DNA of 64,000 bases from Flavobacteriales bacterium (GTDB lineage: Bacteria > Bacteroidota > Bacteroidia > JACJYZ01). The translations under genes and the position numbers were made by a program. Of this stretch, positions 30,401 through 38,200 are shown piece by piece (position 1 is the first letter of the stretch; every line of letters begins with the position of its first letter). The notes beneath the pieces were generated by a model. It ran no database searches. It worked only from the letters and a program-made list of their open reading frames with translations, and was not told the DNA's origin. The DNA lies in contig JACJYZ010000002.1 in NCBI GenBank assembly GCA_020635855.1, positions 124,001 to 188,000 on the forward strand. The letters run 5' to 3'.

Positions 30401-30814
30401 GGTACCGGAATATTCAGCCCTAGCGATCAATTCCTCAACCCGACCTACTATCCAAGTACCAAGGATTATGACCTGGATTCACTGGTGCTGACACTCACCA
30501 GCTCAGGTGCCAACGGTTGTGCCATGGCGTCGGATTCGGTGGTGATCAAGTTCATTGAAGTGACAATCCCGAACGTGTTCACGCCTTATCCCGAATCGCC
30601 CGGATACAATGACGTGTTCTTTATCCGGGGCCTGCCACAGGGTGCGAGCCTGGAGGTATTCAACCGATGGGGTATCAAGGTGTTCCAGAGTGACTATTAC
30701 AGGAACGACTGGGATGCGGAGGGCGTGAAGGGTGATACCTATTACTATATCCTTACGTGGGGAGATAAATACTGGAAAGGGTATGTTCAGGTGATCAAAA
30801 AGGATTACCGGTAA
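21473..30814 (+). CDS. Giant SprB-repeat surface protein with T9SS type B sorting domain
   Basis: About 3100 residues. A signal peptide (RFRAFLPILLLGLYLIP) is followed by a FWVGGTGNWQDQQHWS segment typical of the N-terminus of large T9SS cargo. Then come 34 tandem SprB-type repeats of about 76 residues, each with C-x-G-x-C, GG-x-x-PYTY-x-W, GLC-x-G and VTVTD-x-x-GC. After these lie two Ig/PKD-like domains and, over the last 85 residues, the gliding-motility-associated C-terminal domain (IPNVFTPYP to KKDYR). SprB of Flavobacterium johnsoniae is the mobile gliding adhesin; a similar role is inferred. No ATG is available: TTG 21473, TTG 21503 (after AGGGGAA) and GTG 21521 are all possible, and GTG 21521 gives the neatest signal peptide. 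A terminator follows. Confidence 0.9.
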   Translation: MLQFSKIGEFLKINLSVQNKILLFKRFRAFLPILLLGLYLIPVEATGQVRFWVGGTGNWQDQQHWSMVSGGRGGASLPSRFDDVVFDDKSFTQDGEQVVVEGVASCASFVWRDRKHKAILSGDSKSTLKIYGGLQLSESLVNQYNGGVSFYNANYAKLDSKPAGSSFKGKTDYIPAAFSAGPGGNSPDSVCPLTVVMSYTAPSCNGYKNGVVRVDSVIGETGPLTYQWLYDGSTADSLTGLGPGTYTVKVTDLGVTPNCQTFASKGFIDPAELVIFATPPPEDATCFGVCDGEGSVTAIDGTSPYSYLWSSGCTMSTCTGLCAADYTITVTDANGCNDQIGITISQPGLMAANGGKSNISCSGACDGYAYVIPSGGTTPYTFVWSDATTNDTLFNLCPGAYNVTVTDKNGCQDIASLNISEPLPLTTTPHSTNVSCGGLCDGGAGVDVQDGTAPYTYVWAPGGETTDTISSLCLGAYSVTVTDNNGCTSVENYNISEPPVLTASITDTTHVACFSNCSGIAIVTPAGGTPPFTYLWSNAATDSTASSLCVGNYDVTITDNNGCQTTASVTITQPSNLTASTTPTNASCNGTCNGQAIANPSGGTSPYTYLWSNGKTTATVTGLCAGNFTVTVTDNNGCTTTATAGIAQPTALTGGVTASTDATCGGSCNGTATMTVAGGTMPYTYLWSDGQTTATATGLCAAGYTVTATDNNGCTVTGNITINEPSVLTANITASTNLACYNVCTGTATVLGGGGTLPYTYLWTNGQTTANANNLCSGNNAVTVTDSKGCTASTSVNLTEPAVYSTVMSKTDPGCGGACDGTATTTPSGGTPGYTYNWSSGCTTGTCTGLCSGWYHVTVTDNNSCTIVDSIQVPVTPIPAMDSSVVSVSCNGVCDGSGTFTASAGTAPYDYLWSTGCTTGTCTGLCSGGYTVTVTDATGCTVSATLTVPGLNIVDPNETVTNAQCNAICDGSIILAPSGGAAPYSYVWSNACTGTNCTGLCPGSYGVTVTDKNGCTSNNNFTIGVTNPVTVVASSTEASCNSACNGSVTATPSGGTPPYNYSWSSGCTTATCTGVCAGTYTVTVTGAVGCNSTQTITVTEPTLLTNSFSGHTDVTCFGQCDGGITAGGSGGKSPYTYTWSSGATTATLTGLCANTYYLTVTDVNACEVLDTVVIDSPANLLANEGSVNSSCASADGTVSSAPTGGTSPYTYNWSNGCTQATCTGVSAGSYDLTVTDAAGCNTTANVVVNDNGGPTGEAFISVAPSCNGSCNGQLTVTPIGGTAPYTYVWSNGKTANAITGLCAGNYFVTMTDNNGCSRIASSLLSDPPPISASITDTTHVSCNGLCDGVAIVTPGGGTTPYTYVWSNGQTDSTATGLCAGLVNVTVTDAKSCQTVAALTITEPTLLTTSITDTTHISCNGNCDGDATVTPSGGMPPYTYLWGNAQTNGTATGLCAGAISVTVTDANGCQNVESVTITEPLVLTAAVVVIVDATCNGDCDGRMQATGSGGLTPYSYLWTNGQTTRTATGLCAGAMDVTITDANGCTATAGDVISEPTLLTMALSGASQNACYGECSGIASFAPSGGTPPYTYLWSGSQTDSIATGLCAGSYTLTITDANGCNVIDSTTITEPTVFAVDSGVVNAACGSCNGIGIALPTGGVSPYSYAWSNGCTSGTCTGLCVGSFNVTVTDNNGCTATTLVLVSNTNGPNNSGAAITNVSCNGLCNGQIALSPSGGQPPYTYVWDDPGSQTGATATGLCAGTVSVSITDNKGCTLPVILTVTQPTVLAASFTDSTEVDCNGNCTGSATITPSGGTAPYTYLWDDPSAQTDSIATGLCAGTFGVTVTDAKGCQTTGSIDITEPPSLIPSISASSNLQCNGVCVGTASPGAFGGTPPYGFSWSNGTTDSVATGLCAGVFTVTITDANGCAGIDSVTISEPSVITGNPSTSAATCGVCDGSITLAPSGGTPGYTYQWDDASSQTSATATGLCAAIYNVTITDINGCTSTKSVVLNNNGGPTGAGETVTDATCNGNCDGQVALTPAGGNPPYLYLWNDAASHTTSSITGLCAGTYNVTVSDALGCILPVQVTVSEASLLAINFSGSTQVDCNGNCNGTAIAAGSGGTPPFTFLWNNGQTDSIATGLCAGKHTVTVTDANTCTSVDSITITEPVVLAATITDTTHLSCNGGCIGTATVTPSGGTAPFTYVWSDAQTDSTATGLCAQGYTVTVTDVNGCTTMANVTIVQPLDLSTTSSTIGSSCGACDGSATVTPAGGTAPYAYLWDDISAQTNSTATGLCAGTYKVTVTDAAGCTAQDTILLIDNGGPTDAGETVTNITCSGNCDGEILLSPTGGNAPYTYLWNSGETTIGITGLCSGNYIVSITDALGCVLPVSINVIQPSLLTASFTDSTYINCFGNCTGMATITPAGGTAPYSYLWTDGQTDSAATGLCAMVHSVTVTDAGGCTFVDSISLLQPNQLIADITDSIMISCNGVCIGSGTVTPSGGTSPYTYLWNDGQTDSIATGLCAGVYKVTVTDAMGCTSEDSLLIFEPAVILANSSSIDATCGVCDGVVIVSPTGGTPGYTYLWSDALSQTTDSAKALCSGIYTVTITDALGCTLVEKVPLSDAGGPSVDTVQVQNVGCNGACSGGATVVVSGGLPPYTYLWDDASSQTTATATGLCKGTYFVIVTDANGCKVIPQADVSETTVLTGVFLDTSHVSCYQDCDGSVRYAMTGGSPPYTFSWSNGQTDSVATGLCAGTYKITVTDSKTCMGVDSVTITEPGAITLSVTAIPNVVCLGDSAVLTAVASGGAGGFTYIWNDALSSTAPSIVVSPLDTFFYQVTVTDANGCQIGDGDSVAVISPGQPTLPADTGICRGDSLLLIGQIDGPGSYLWTTTGNGVFLPDSVSPNVIYLPDSTDSNIEIYLSAVGACQNITDTMKVSVGIKAIVTVSIDQEVPIGTKYVTVSGTIVNATSGVWTSNGTGIFSPSDQFLNPTYYPSTKDYDLDSLVLTLTSSGANGCAMASDSVVIKFIEVTIPNVFTPYPESPGYNDVFFIRGLPQGASLEVFNRWGIKVFQSDYYRNDWDAEGVKGDTYYYILTWGDKYWKGYVQVIKKDYR
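22030..29820 (+). repeat. Array of 34 SprB-type coding repeats
   Basis: Counted in translation: the first unit (around PSCNGYKNG) is degenerate, and 33 more follow with a period of 74-79 residues. Most units carry four cysteines. Seven units replace the stretch before GLC by SGC(T/x)xGTCTGLC-like sequence and so carry two extra cysteines. Confidence 0.9.
26393..29820 (+). repeat. Four-unit higher-order repeat inside the SprB array
   Basis: Units 20, 24, 28 and 32 share a shortened C-G-x-C opening and end in a (D/N)xGGP- or NGP-type linker. Their first cysteine codons are at 26405, 27323, 28241 and 29153, giving steps of 918, 918 and 912 nt (306, 306 and 304 residues). Units at the same place in each block resemble each other more than their neighbours; for example 21, 25 and 29 all have GCxLPV near the end. 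Confidence 0.85.
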
Positions 30815-30834
30815 TCATTCCCTGATCAAAAGCT

Positions 30835-30872
30835 AAAGGCCCGGACCTCAATGGTGCGGGCCTTTATTTTTT
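30835..30872 (+). terminator. Rho-independent terminator after the SprB-like gene
   Basis: AAAGGCCCG (30835-30843), 13-nt loop, CGGGCCTTT (30857-30865), then ATTTTTT. Confidence 0.88.
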
Positions 30873-30890
30873 ACCCAAGCCATTTTTACC

Positions 30891-30898
30891 TACTTTTG
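30891..30898 (+). promoter_or_regulatory. -7 element TACTTTTG of the RND exporter gene
   Basis: TACTTTTG, 28 nt before the ATG at 30927 and directly after the preceding terminator. Confidence 0.6.
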
Positions 30899-30926
30899 CC
30901 CGGATACGAAAAAATCTGCCTTCCCC

Positions 30927-33356
30927 ATGTGGGCATACCTTTCCACCTTTATACTACGTAACAGACTGGCTGTTTTGCTGAGCATCGGTGTGATCACCGT
31001 GTTCATGGGATACAAAGCGACATCCGTTCAGCTGTCGTACGAGTTTGCCAGTCTGCTTCCCAAAGACGATACCACCAGCATTGAATACCAACGGTTCAAG
31101 GACCTGTTCGGGGAAGACGGCAATGTACTCGTGATCGGTGTTCAGAATGACCACATGTATGACCTGGCCAATTACCAGGCATGGTATGATCTGGGTGAGA
31201 CACTGCGGGAAACAGACGGCATTGAGGAAGTGGTATCCATCTCCCGTTTGTATACCATTACCAAGAATGAGGAGAAAAAGAAGTTCGAGTTCAAGCCATT
31301 GGTTGCTCACAGGCCCGAGACCCAGGCTGAAGTGGACAGCATCAAGGAAGCCATTCACAACCTGCCTTTTTACGAAGACATCCTGTACCGGAAGAATGGT
31401 GCCACATTGATGGCCATCACCCTGGATCGCAACCAACTGAACAGCAAGTCCCGCATCACCCTCGTGGATAACATCGTGAAGCATGCTCAGGCCTTTGAGA
31501 ACAATCGGAACATCAAGGTTCACTACTCCGGTCTGCCTTTCATCCGAACCGCCATCACGGCCAAGGTGAAGAAAGAGCTTAACCTGTTCCTTTTCCTGGC
31601 CATCGGTGTAACCGCTACCATCCTGTTCCTGTTTTTCCGTTCCATCATGCCCGTGGTCTTTTCCATGCTGGTGGTGATCATCGGTGTAGTATGGTCTTTC
31701 GGAACCATCGGACTGCTGGGATACAAGATTACCATTCTTACAGGTCTGATTCCGCCCTTGATCATTGTGATCGGCATACCCAACTGCATTTTCCTGCTCA
31801 ATACCTACCACAGGGAATACAAGAAACACGGAAACCAGATCACAGGTCTCAGCCGCGTTATCCGCAAGATAGGATCCGCCATCCTGATGACCAATGTGAC
31901 CACCGCCTGCGGATTCGCTACCTTCTCCATCACCGAAAGTTCTGTGTTGAAGGAATTCGGAATTGTGGCGTCTACCAACATCATGATGATTTTCCTTCTC
32001 TCCCTGCTGATGATCCCCACGATCTTCAGTTACCTGAAACCGCCGGAGGAGAAGCACACCAAACACCTTGACAACCGAAGGGTGAAGACATTCGTGGAGA
32101 GACTGATCCTGCTTATCAGCAAGCGCCGTGCTTTTGTTTACGGTTTTACATTTTCGCTGCTGGTGGTTGTGGTGATCGGAATCACCAAAATGCATACGAC
32201 CGGGAACATTGTGGATGACCTTCCCAAGGACGATCCGGTATATGTGGATCTGAAATTCTTCGAAGAACATTTCAGCGGTGTGATGCCCTTTGAAGTTTAC
32301 ATTGATACCGGCAAAAAGAAGGGTGTGATGCAGTTGAACAAGATGAAGAAAATCGAGCAACTGCAGAAACTGATCGCTTCGTATCCGGAATTCTCAAGAC
32401 CTCTTTCGGTGGTGGATGTGGTGAAGTTTTCGAAACAGGCGTATTACAACGGCAACCCGAAAATGTTCGCTCTGCCCACGGGCGACAGCGAGATGAGCTT
32501 CATCGCCAAATATGCTCCCAAGGACTCTGCGGGTTCGAATCCGCTGAAATCCTTCATTGACAGCACACGGCAGATCACCCGCGTAAGTGCACAAATGGCC
32601 GATATCGGAACCACTCAGATCAAGCGTATCCGCGACGACATCCGCCCGAAGATCGATTCCATCTTCGATCCCAGCAAGTATAAAGTGGTGCTTACCGGTA
32701 CCAGCATCGTTTTTCTCAAAGGCACCGATTACCTGGTCAACAGCCTCTTCGTAAGTGTGACTCTGGCCGTATTGCTGATCTCCTTCTTCATGGCTTTGTT
32801 GTTCCGTTCCTTCAGGATGGTACTCATTTCCCTTGTGCCCAACATGATCCCGTTGTTGCTGACAGCCGCCCTCATGGGTTATCTCGACATCGCCATCAAA
32901 CCTTCTACTGTACTTGTATTCAGCATTGCTTTCGGAATTTCGGTGGATGATACCATTCACTTCCTGGCAAAATACCGGCAGGAGCTGAAGATCTATGACG
33001 GCAACATCAAACAATCGGTACTCGCCGCGTTACGCGATGTAGGCGTTAGCATGATGTATACGTCCATTATCCTGTTCTTCGGCTTCGGTATCTTTGCTGC
33101 TTCAAAGTTTGGCGGTACCATGGCACTGGGTGTGTTGATCGCCATCACCCTGCTGATCGCCATGTTCTCTAACCTGATTCTTCTACCATCCTTGTTGCTT
33201 TCACTCGATAAAGCCATCACATCCAAAGCTTTCAGGGAAGAACCGTTTATCGAGATCTACGACGAAGAGGAAGACATTGATCTGAATGAATTGACCATCC
33301 ATCGCTTTTCTGGAGAGCAGGAAACAAGCAGGGAAGCCAGGGCTGGTGAATCGTAA
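30927..33356 (+). CDS. RND-superfamily (MMPL/Patched-like) exporter
   Basis: 809 residues, inner membrane, proton-driven export of a lipid-like substrate by analogy. It has the two-fold RND plan: TM1 near residue 12-28, a periplasmic domain with SYEFASLLPKDD, five TMs from about 217 (LFLFLAIGVTATILFLFF), then TM7 near 400, a second loop, and five TMs near 610-760. FGISVDDTIHFL near 675 carries the acidic pair usual in the proton path of MMPL proteins. No membrane-fusion or outer-membrane partner lies beside it. The substrate is unknown; hopanoid or lipid transport is the nearest parallel. Confidence 0.9.
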   Translation: MWAYLSTFILRNRLAVLLSIGVITVFMGYKATSVQLSYEFASLLPKDDTTSIEYQRFKDLFGEDGNVLVIGVQNDHMYDLANYQAWYDLGETLRETDGIEEVVSISRLYTITKNEEKKKFEFKPLVAHRPETQAEVDSIKEAIHNLPFYEDILYRKNGATLMAITLDRNQLNSKSRITLVDNIVKHAQAFENNRNIKVHYSGLPFIRTAITAKVKKELNLFLFLAIGVTATILFLFFRSIMPVVFSMLVVIIGVVWSFGTIGLLGYKITILTGLIPPLIIVIGIPNCIFLLNTYHREYKKHGNQITGLSRVIRKIGSAILMTNVTTACGFATFSITESSVLKEFGIVASTNIMMIFLLSLLMIPTIFSYLKPPEEKHTKHLDNRRVKTFVERLILLISKRRAFVYGFTFSLLVVVVIGITKMHTTGNIVDDLPKDDPVYVDLKFFEEHFSGVMPFEVYIDTGKKKGVMQLNKMKKIEQLQKLIASYPEFSRPLSVVDVVKFSKQAYYNGNPKMFALPTGDSEMSFIAKYAPKDSAGSNPLKSFIDSTRQITRVSAQMADIGTTQIKRIRDDIRPKIDSIFDPSKYKVVLTGTSIVFLKGTDYLVNSLFVSVTLAVLLISFFMALLFRSFRMVLISLVPNMIPLLLTAALMGYLDIAIKPSTVLVFSIAFGISVDDTIHFLAKYRQELKIYDGNIKQSVLAALRDVGVSMMYTSIILFFGFGIFAASKFGGTMALGVLIAITLLIAMFSNLILLPSLLLSLDKAITSKAFREEPFIEIYDEEEDIDLNELTIHRFSGEQETSREARAGES

Positions 33357-33403
33357 CATTTCTGCATGCCAATAGCCGGCATACAGCTACATAAGCCCAC
33401 AAA

Positions 33404-34267
33404 ATGAAAGGAATTATACTTGCCGGAGGTTCCGGTACCCGCCTTCATCCGCTGACCAAGGTCATCAGCAAACAACTGATGCCGGTATACGATAAACCCA
33501 TGGTGTATTACCCGTTGAGCACACTGATGCTGGCAGGTATCCGTGATGTGCTTATTATTTCCACCCCACATGACATGCCCTTTTTCCAGCAACTTCTGGG
33601 AGATGGCTCACAATGGGGTTGCAATTTTGAGTACCGTGTGCAGGAAGTTCCGAACGGACTGGCACAGGCCTTCGTGATTGGTGCTGATTTCGTGGGTAAC
33701 GATCCTGCGGCGCTGATCCTTGGCGACAATATTTTTTACGGCGCCGGCATGTCCAAAAAACTACAGGCCATGCAGCATCCCGACGGAGGGATCGTATTCG
33801 CCTACCATGTGTCAGACCCCGAAAGGTATGGGGTAGTGGAATTCGACGCGAACGGCGTGGCAGTGTCCATCGAAGAGAAACCTGCCAAACCCAAGTCGAG
33901 CTATGCGGTGCCCGGACTCTACTTCTACGACAACCGGGTGGTTGACATTGCCAAGAACCTGAAACCCAGTGCCCGCGGCGAATACGAGATCACAGATGTG
34001 AACAAGCAATACCTGGCCGATGGCAAACTCCAGGTGGCGGTGCTTGATCGCGGAACGGCATGGCTGGATACCGGCACCTTTGATTCCCTGATGCAGGCAG
34101 GTCAGTATGTGCAGGTGATAGAGAAACGCCAGGGGCTGAAAATCGGATGTGTGGAGGAAGTGGCATGGCGCATGAAATACATCAACGATGATGCGTTGGT
34201 ACAACTGGCAGAACCGCTCACAAAAAGCGGTTACGGAACCTATCTCATGAAGTTGCTCAATGCCTGA
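33404..34267 (+). CDS. rfbA: Glucose-1-phosphate thymidylyltransferase
   Basis: 287 residues; makes dTDP-glucose, the first step to dTDP-rhamnose and related sugars of surface polysaccharides. The nucleotide-binding start KGIILAGGSGTRLHPLT is followed by SKQLMPVYDKPMVYYPLS, ALILGDNIFYG and FDANGVAVSIEEKP. The rest of the rfb set (rfbB, C, D) is not in the window. Its last 8 bases overlap the next gene, a prenyl synthase, so the two are likely translated from one mRNA although the pathways differ. Confidence 0.96.
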   Translation: MKGIILAGGSGTRLHPLTKVISKQLMPVYDKPMVYYPLSTLMLAGIRDVLIISTPHDMPFFQQLLGDGSQWGCNFEYRVQEVPNGLAQAFVIGADFVGNDPAALILGDNIFYGAGMSKKLQAMQHPDGGIVFAYHVSDPERYGVVEFDANGVAVSIEEKPAKPKSSYAVPGLYFYDNRVVDIAKNLKPSARGEYEITDVNKQYLADGKLQVAVLDRGTAWLDTGTFDSLMQAGQYVQVIEKRQGLKIGCVEEVAWRMKYINDDALVQLAEPLTKSGYGTYLMKLLNA

Positions 34268-35240
34268 TACAAGCCCCATTTCGGATTGGCAAAAGGAGAT
34301 CGCCATTGCCTGTGAACAATACCAACCCGGGGTAGAACCCGCAGGCTTGTACGAACCCATTCGTTACATTCTCGGACTGGGTGGCAAGCGGCTCAGACCC
34401 GTGCTCGTGCTGGCTGCATGTGACCTGATGGGTGGCAACCCGTATGATGCCATTGCGCCCGCACTCGGAATCGAACTCTTTCACAATTTCACCCTGATGC
34501 ATGACGATATCATGGATCAGGCACCGCTCAGGCGTAACAAGGCCACCGTGCACGCGAGGTGGAATATCAATACAGCCATTCTTTCCGGTGACGCCATGCT
34601 GGTGAAAGCATACCAGCAATTTGAAGCATGTGCCCCGGAGGTCTATGGCAATGTCATGAAACTGTTTTCCAAAACTGCGTTGGAAGTATGCGAAGGACAA
34701 CAGCTGGATATGGACTTTGAAGCCAGGGAAGACGTGGCGCTGGACGAATACATGCACATGATCCTCATGAAAACGGCAGTGTTACTCGCTGCCAGCTTGA
34801 AGATCGGTGCGTACGTGGCGGATGCGTCTGAAAGGGATGCAGATGCGCTGTACGAATTCGGCTTGTACAACGGACTGGCTTTTCAGCTGATGGACGACTG
34901 GCTGGATGTTTTTGGTGATAGCGGTGAAGTGGGGAAACAAGTGGGTGGAGATATCCTGGCCAACAAAAAAACATGGTTCTGGTTGTCTGTGTTGAAACAC
35001 GGCACTGAGGAACAAAAAGCTTTGTTGAAAAAATGGTCTGCCATCCATGACCAACCCGATGAGAAGGTGGCCGTGATCCGTGATCTTTTTCTCAGCCTGT
35101 CCCTGGATCAGATGGGGCTCTCAGAAATGAAACGTTACCATCAGAAGGCTTTCCAGTCACTCGACTCCGTGTCCGTTCCCGATGAGCGGAAAGAACCCAT
35201 GCGGAGTTACTTTTCTGCCCTGCTCAGCAGAACCAAATAA
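34260..35240 (+). CDS. Polyprenyl (farnesyl/geranylgeranyl-type) diphosphate synthase
   Basis: 326 residues; condenses isopentenyl diphosphate with allylic diphosphates. GGKRLRPVLV at 41-50, the first Asp-rich motif DDIMD at 82-86 and the second in FQLMDDWLDVFGD are all present. Chain length depends on the residues before the first motif (ELFHNFTLMH); bulky Phe and Leu there suggest a short product (C15-C20), but this is inference. The start overlaps rfbA by 8 bp. Confidence 0.93.
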   Translation: MPDTSPISDWQKEIAIACEQYQPGVEPAGLYEPIRYILGLGGKRLRPVLVLAACDLMGGNPYDAIAPALGIELFHNFTLMHDDIMDQAPLRRNKATVHARWNINTAILSGDAMLVKAYQQFEACAPEVYGNVMKLFSKTALEVCEGQQLDMDFEAREDVALDEYMHMILMKTAVLLAASLKIGAYVADASERDADALYEFGLYNGLAFQLMDDWLDVFGDSGEVGKQVGGDILANKKTWFWLSVLKHGTEEQKALLKKWSAIHDQPDEKVAVIRDLFLSLSLDQMGLSEMKRYHQKAFQSLDSVSVPDERKEPMRSYFSALLSRTK

Positions 35241-35275
35241 AAAAAGCCCCCCGTCATGCGACGGAAGGCTTTTCT
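35241..35275. terminator. Bidirectional terminator between the convergent prenyl synthase and M4 peptidase genes
   Basis: AAAAAGCC, a CC/AA mismatch, CCGTC-ATGC-GACGG, and GGCTTTT form a long hairpin flanked by A-rich sequence on the left and T-rich on the right, so it can serve both strands. Confidence 0.85.
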
Positions 35276-35294
35276 GTTTTCATTCGGATTCTTC

Positions 35295-38200
35295 TTACAA
35301 CCCTTTCACAAGACGAATGACTTTCTGCGCCTGTGTGTCTGTAGCGATCAAGCGTACCATGTACACGCCGTCGGGCAGACCAGCCAGACTGATCCTGTGT
35401 GTGCCGGATGGCAGGTTGCGTTTCACGATCACTGTCTCGCCGATCAGGTTGATCACTTCCATCTGAAGTGTACCCTTTCCTTCGATGCTCAGGTTCACCT
35501 GGTCACCGGCAGGGTTGGGGAAGAGCCTGAGGGCCACATCCTGTCCCACCTGTGCGATGCCTACATTCAGCACGGTCAGCGGAGAAGACTCGCCGGTACA
35601 ACCGTTGGCGTCGGTCACCTTCACGGTGTACACGCCGTTCACATTCGGAACGTAAGTATCGTTGGTAGCACCGCTGATGAGTGCGCCGTCACGGAACCAC
35701 TGATAGGTATGTGTTCCGGTGATGCCCGAAATGAACAGGGTACCGTTGACATCCTGTGTGATGGTAGGGGTCGGCAGCGGGTTCACGCTGATGGATGTGC
35801 TGGTGTTGCCCGTGCATCCGCCGCTGGCGGTTACCGTTACACTGTAAGTGGTATTGGCAGTCGGGTTCACAGTAACAGTCTGGGTGGTTGCACCTGTAGA
35901 CCATTGGTAAGCGGTATATCCGCTACCGGCATCCATGTTCACCGCATCGCCTGCACACACCGTTGAATTGTCTGCGGAGATGGTCGGGTTCACACCGTTG
36001 GGATCCACGGTGGCCACCACTTCCACGCGCTCGCTCACGCATTCCTTCTCCTGGATCTCCCAGTCGTAGAAATAGTAGTAGTATCCATCCGAACCGGCAT
36101 TGGTACCTGTGATGGACACCACACCGCCTACGTTGAGGGGGAAGGTACTGCCGGCATCATTCCGGTAGAGGTCCACGTCTGAAGGCGTGGTGGTCGGATC
36201 ACCGGTACACTTGATGAAATAATTGGTACCGGGTTGCAGGTAGAAGTCGAGGGTCACACGGCTCTCACCCGCAGGGATGGTAACGGTTTTGGAAGCATAT
36301 ACCGGACCGGTATCACTGCCTTGCAGCACCTCGATCAGGCGGTCGCCTGCGGTGTTGGCATACACCTTCACGGTGCGCAGGTATACCGATGAAGTTACAT
36401 CGAAGAACAAACCGCGCAGGTCATTGGCGGTGAAATAGCCACCCGTACCGATGGTGTTATCGGCCGGCCCGCCTTTCACCTTTGCCTTCTCATCCACGGC
36501 CTCCACCCAGTAACTGGTTGTGGAAGACACCGAAGGCGAGTATGGGCTGCCGGTGTACAGCAGGTTGCCCCCGTTGGCAGCGTCGTACCAATTGTACTTG
36601 TTACCGGAACCGGAAGCCGAAAGGTTCACCGTACCTGAGCCGCAGACCTGGTCGCCCTGAGTGGTGGGCGGACTGAGCAGGCTGATGGTCACATAAGACG
36701 TCTTGGTGTCGGTGTTTTGTCCATAGGCATTGGTAGCGGTCAGCTTCACGGTGAAGGTACCGCTGGCGGTATATGTGTGAGACGGGTTTTGTTGTGTGGA
36801 GGAAGCGCCGTCACCGAAATCCCATGCCCATGAAGTAGGGGCGAAGGTACTCTTGTCGGTGAACTGCACCTTGCCGTCGCAGCTGGCGGTTACGTCGGCC
36901 ACGAAATCGGGTTCGGGGGCCACGTTGCACTGAACGGGATCACCCACACCCACTGCATACCATGCATTGGCGGTTTGCGCATATTCATTGGAGCAATCAC
37001 CATAAAGATCTTTGGCTGCCTGCAATGAATAGTAGCGTGAATCAGCGTAGTTGGAGTTGGAACTCAGGTACACCGTCAGGTTGCGGAAGGCGATGTTTTC
37101 CGCTTTCTCACGGCCGATGCCCGTTACCTGGTATGCATTGCCGTTGTCGTTGGTTCCTGATTTTCCTTCCGACAGCAGGTAGTACCAATGGTTTTGTACA
37201 CCGCTGTTGGTGTGTACACCGCCGTTGTCGTTCGAGCTGGTTTCCCAATAGGTTCCTTTATAGGTATCGGGGTTTGAATAGGTGTTCGGATTGCTCATGG
37301 AGCGGAAGGCACCGATGTCTTCAGCAATCAGGTAATCGCCGCGGCTGGGCGTAGCGTACCATTCCACCGCAGTTCCGAAGATGTCGCTGAAGGATTCGTT
37401 CAACGCACCGGATTCATTCTGGTACACGAGATTGGCGCTTTCGCTTGTGAGCCCGTGTGCCACTTCATGACAACCGATATCGATGGTGGTAAGTGGATCA
37501 CCGTTGCCATCACCGTACCGCATGTACTGGCCGTTCCAGGAGGCATTGACCCATCCGTTGTCCCAGTGTACATAACCGAGCAGTTTGAAGCCGTTGCCAT
37601 CAATGCTGTTGCGGTTGTGGCGTTTCTTCAGGTAATCGTACATCATTTCAGCGGCGAAGTGCGCGCTGGTGCCTGCATCATCCGCATTGGCGGTGGAGGT
37701 CCAGTTGTTATCGGAATCGGTGAAATCCACAGCGCCTCCGGTTGAAGTGCCATGCTGGGCGTTGTAGGTTTGGATACCGTTGCCACGCCCGGCTTCGCGC
37801 AGGCGGTAAGAGCCGTTGTAGCTGTCGGTGATGATGGTTTGTGTGCCGTCATAACGTGTCTTGGCTGTTCCGGTCGCATCCGCTGTATGGATGAGGTCGT
37901 TGCGGGCAATGATCTCTCCGGTTTGTGCATCCACATACAGTTCCCACCGGCCGTCGGGTTCCATGGCCCAGATGTTGTATTTGTAGGCCAGCCGGAAATC
38001 ACCGGAAGAAGCGTCGAAGTTCGGCGCCACGATCCACAGTTCGGCTTTCGGGGAGAAGTCGAGTGTGGGATCTTCAAAAACCTTTCTCAGGTTTTCGATT
38101 TCCGTCTGGTCTTGCCAGATGTACTTGGTGGCACCGGCGAAGCCCAGGGCAGATTGGAGGGCCGAAGCTTCAGGCACCGAAGGGGTCACGTTGATGTTAC

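Noticed and set aside
30954..32360. Reverse ORF of 468 codons opposite the RND exporter
   Set aside because: Shadow of the exporter gene; the translation is His/Gln-rich and structureless.
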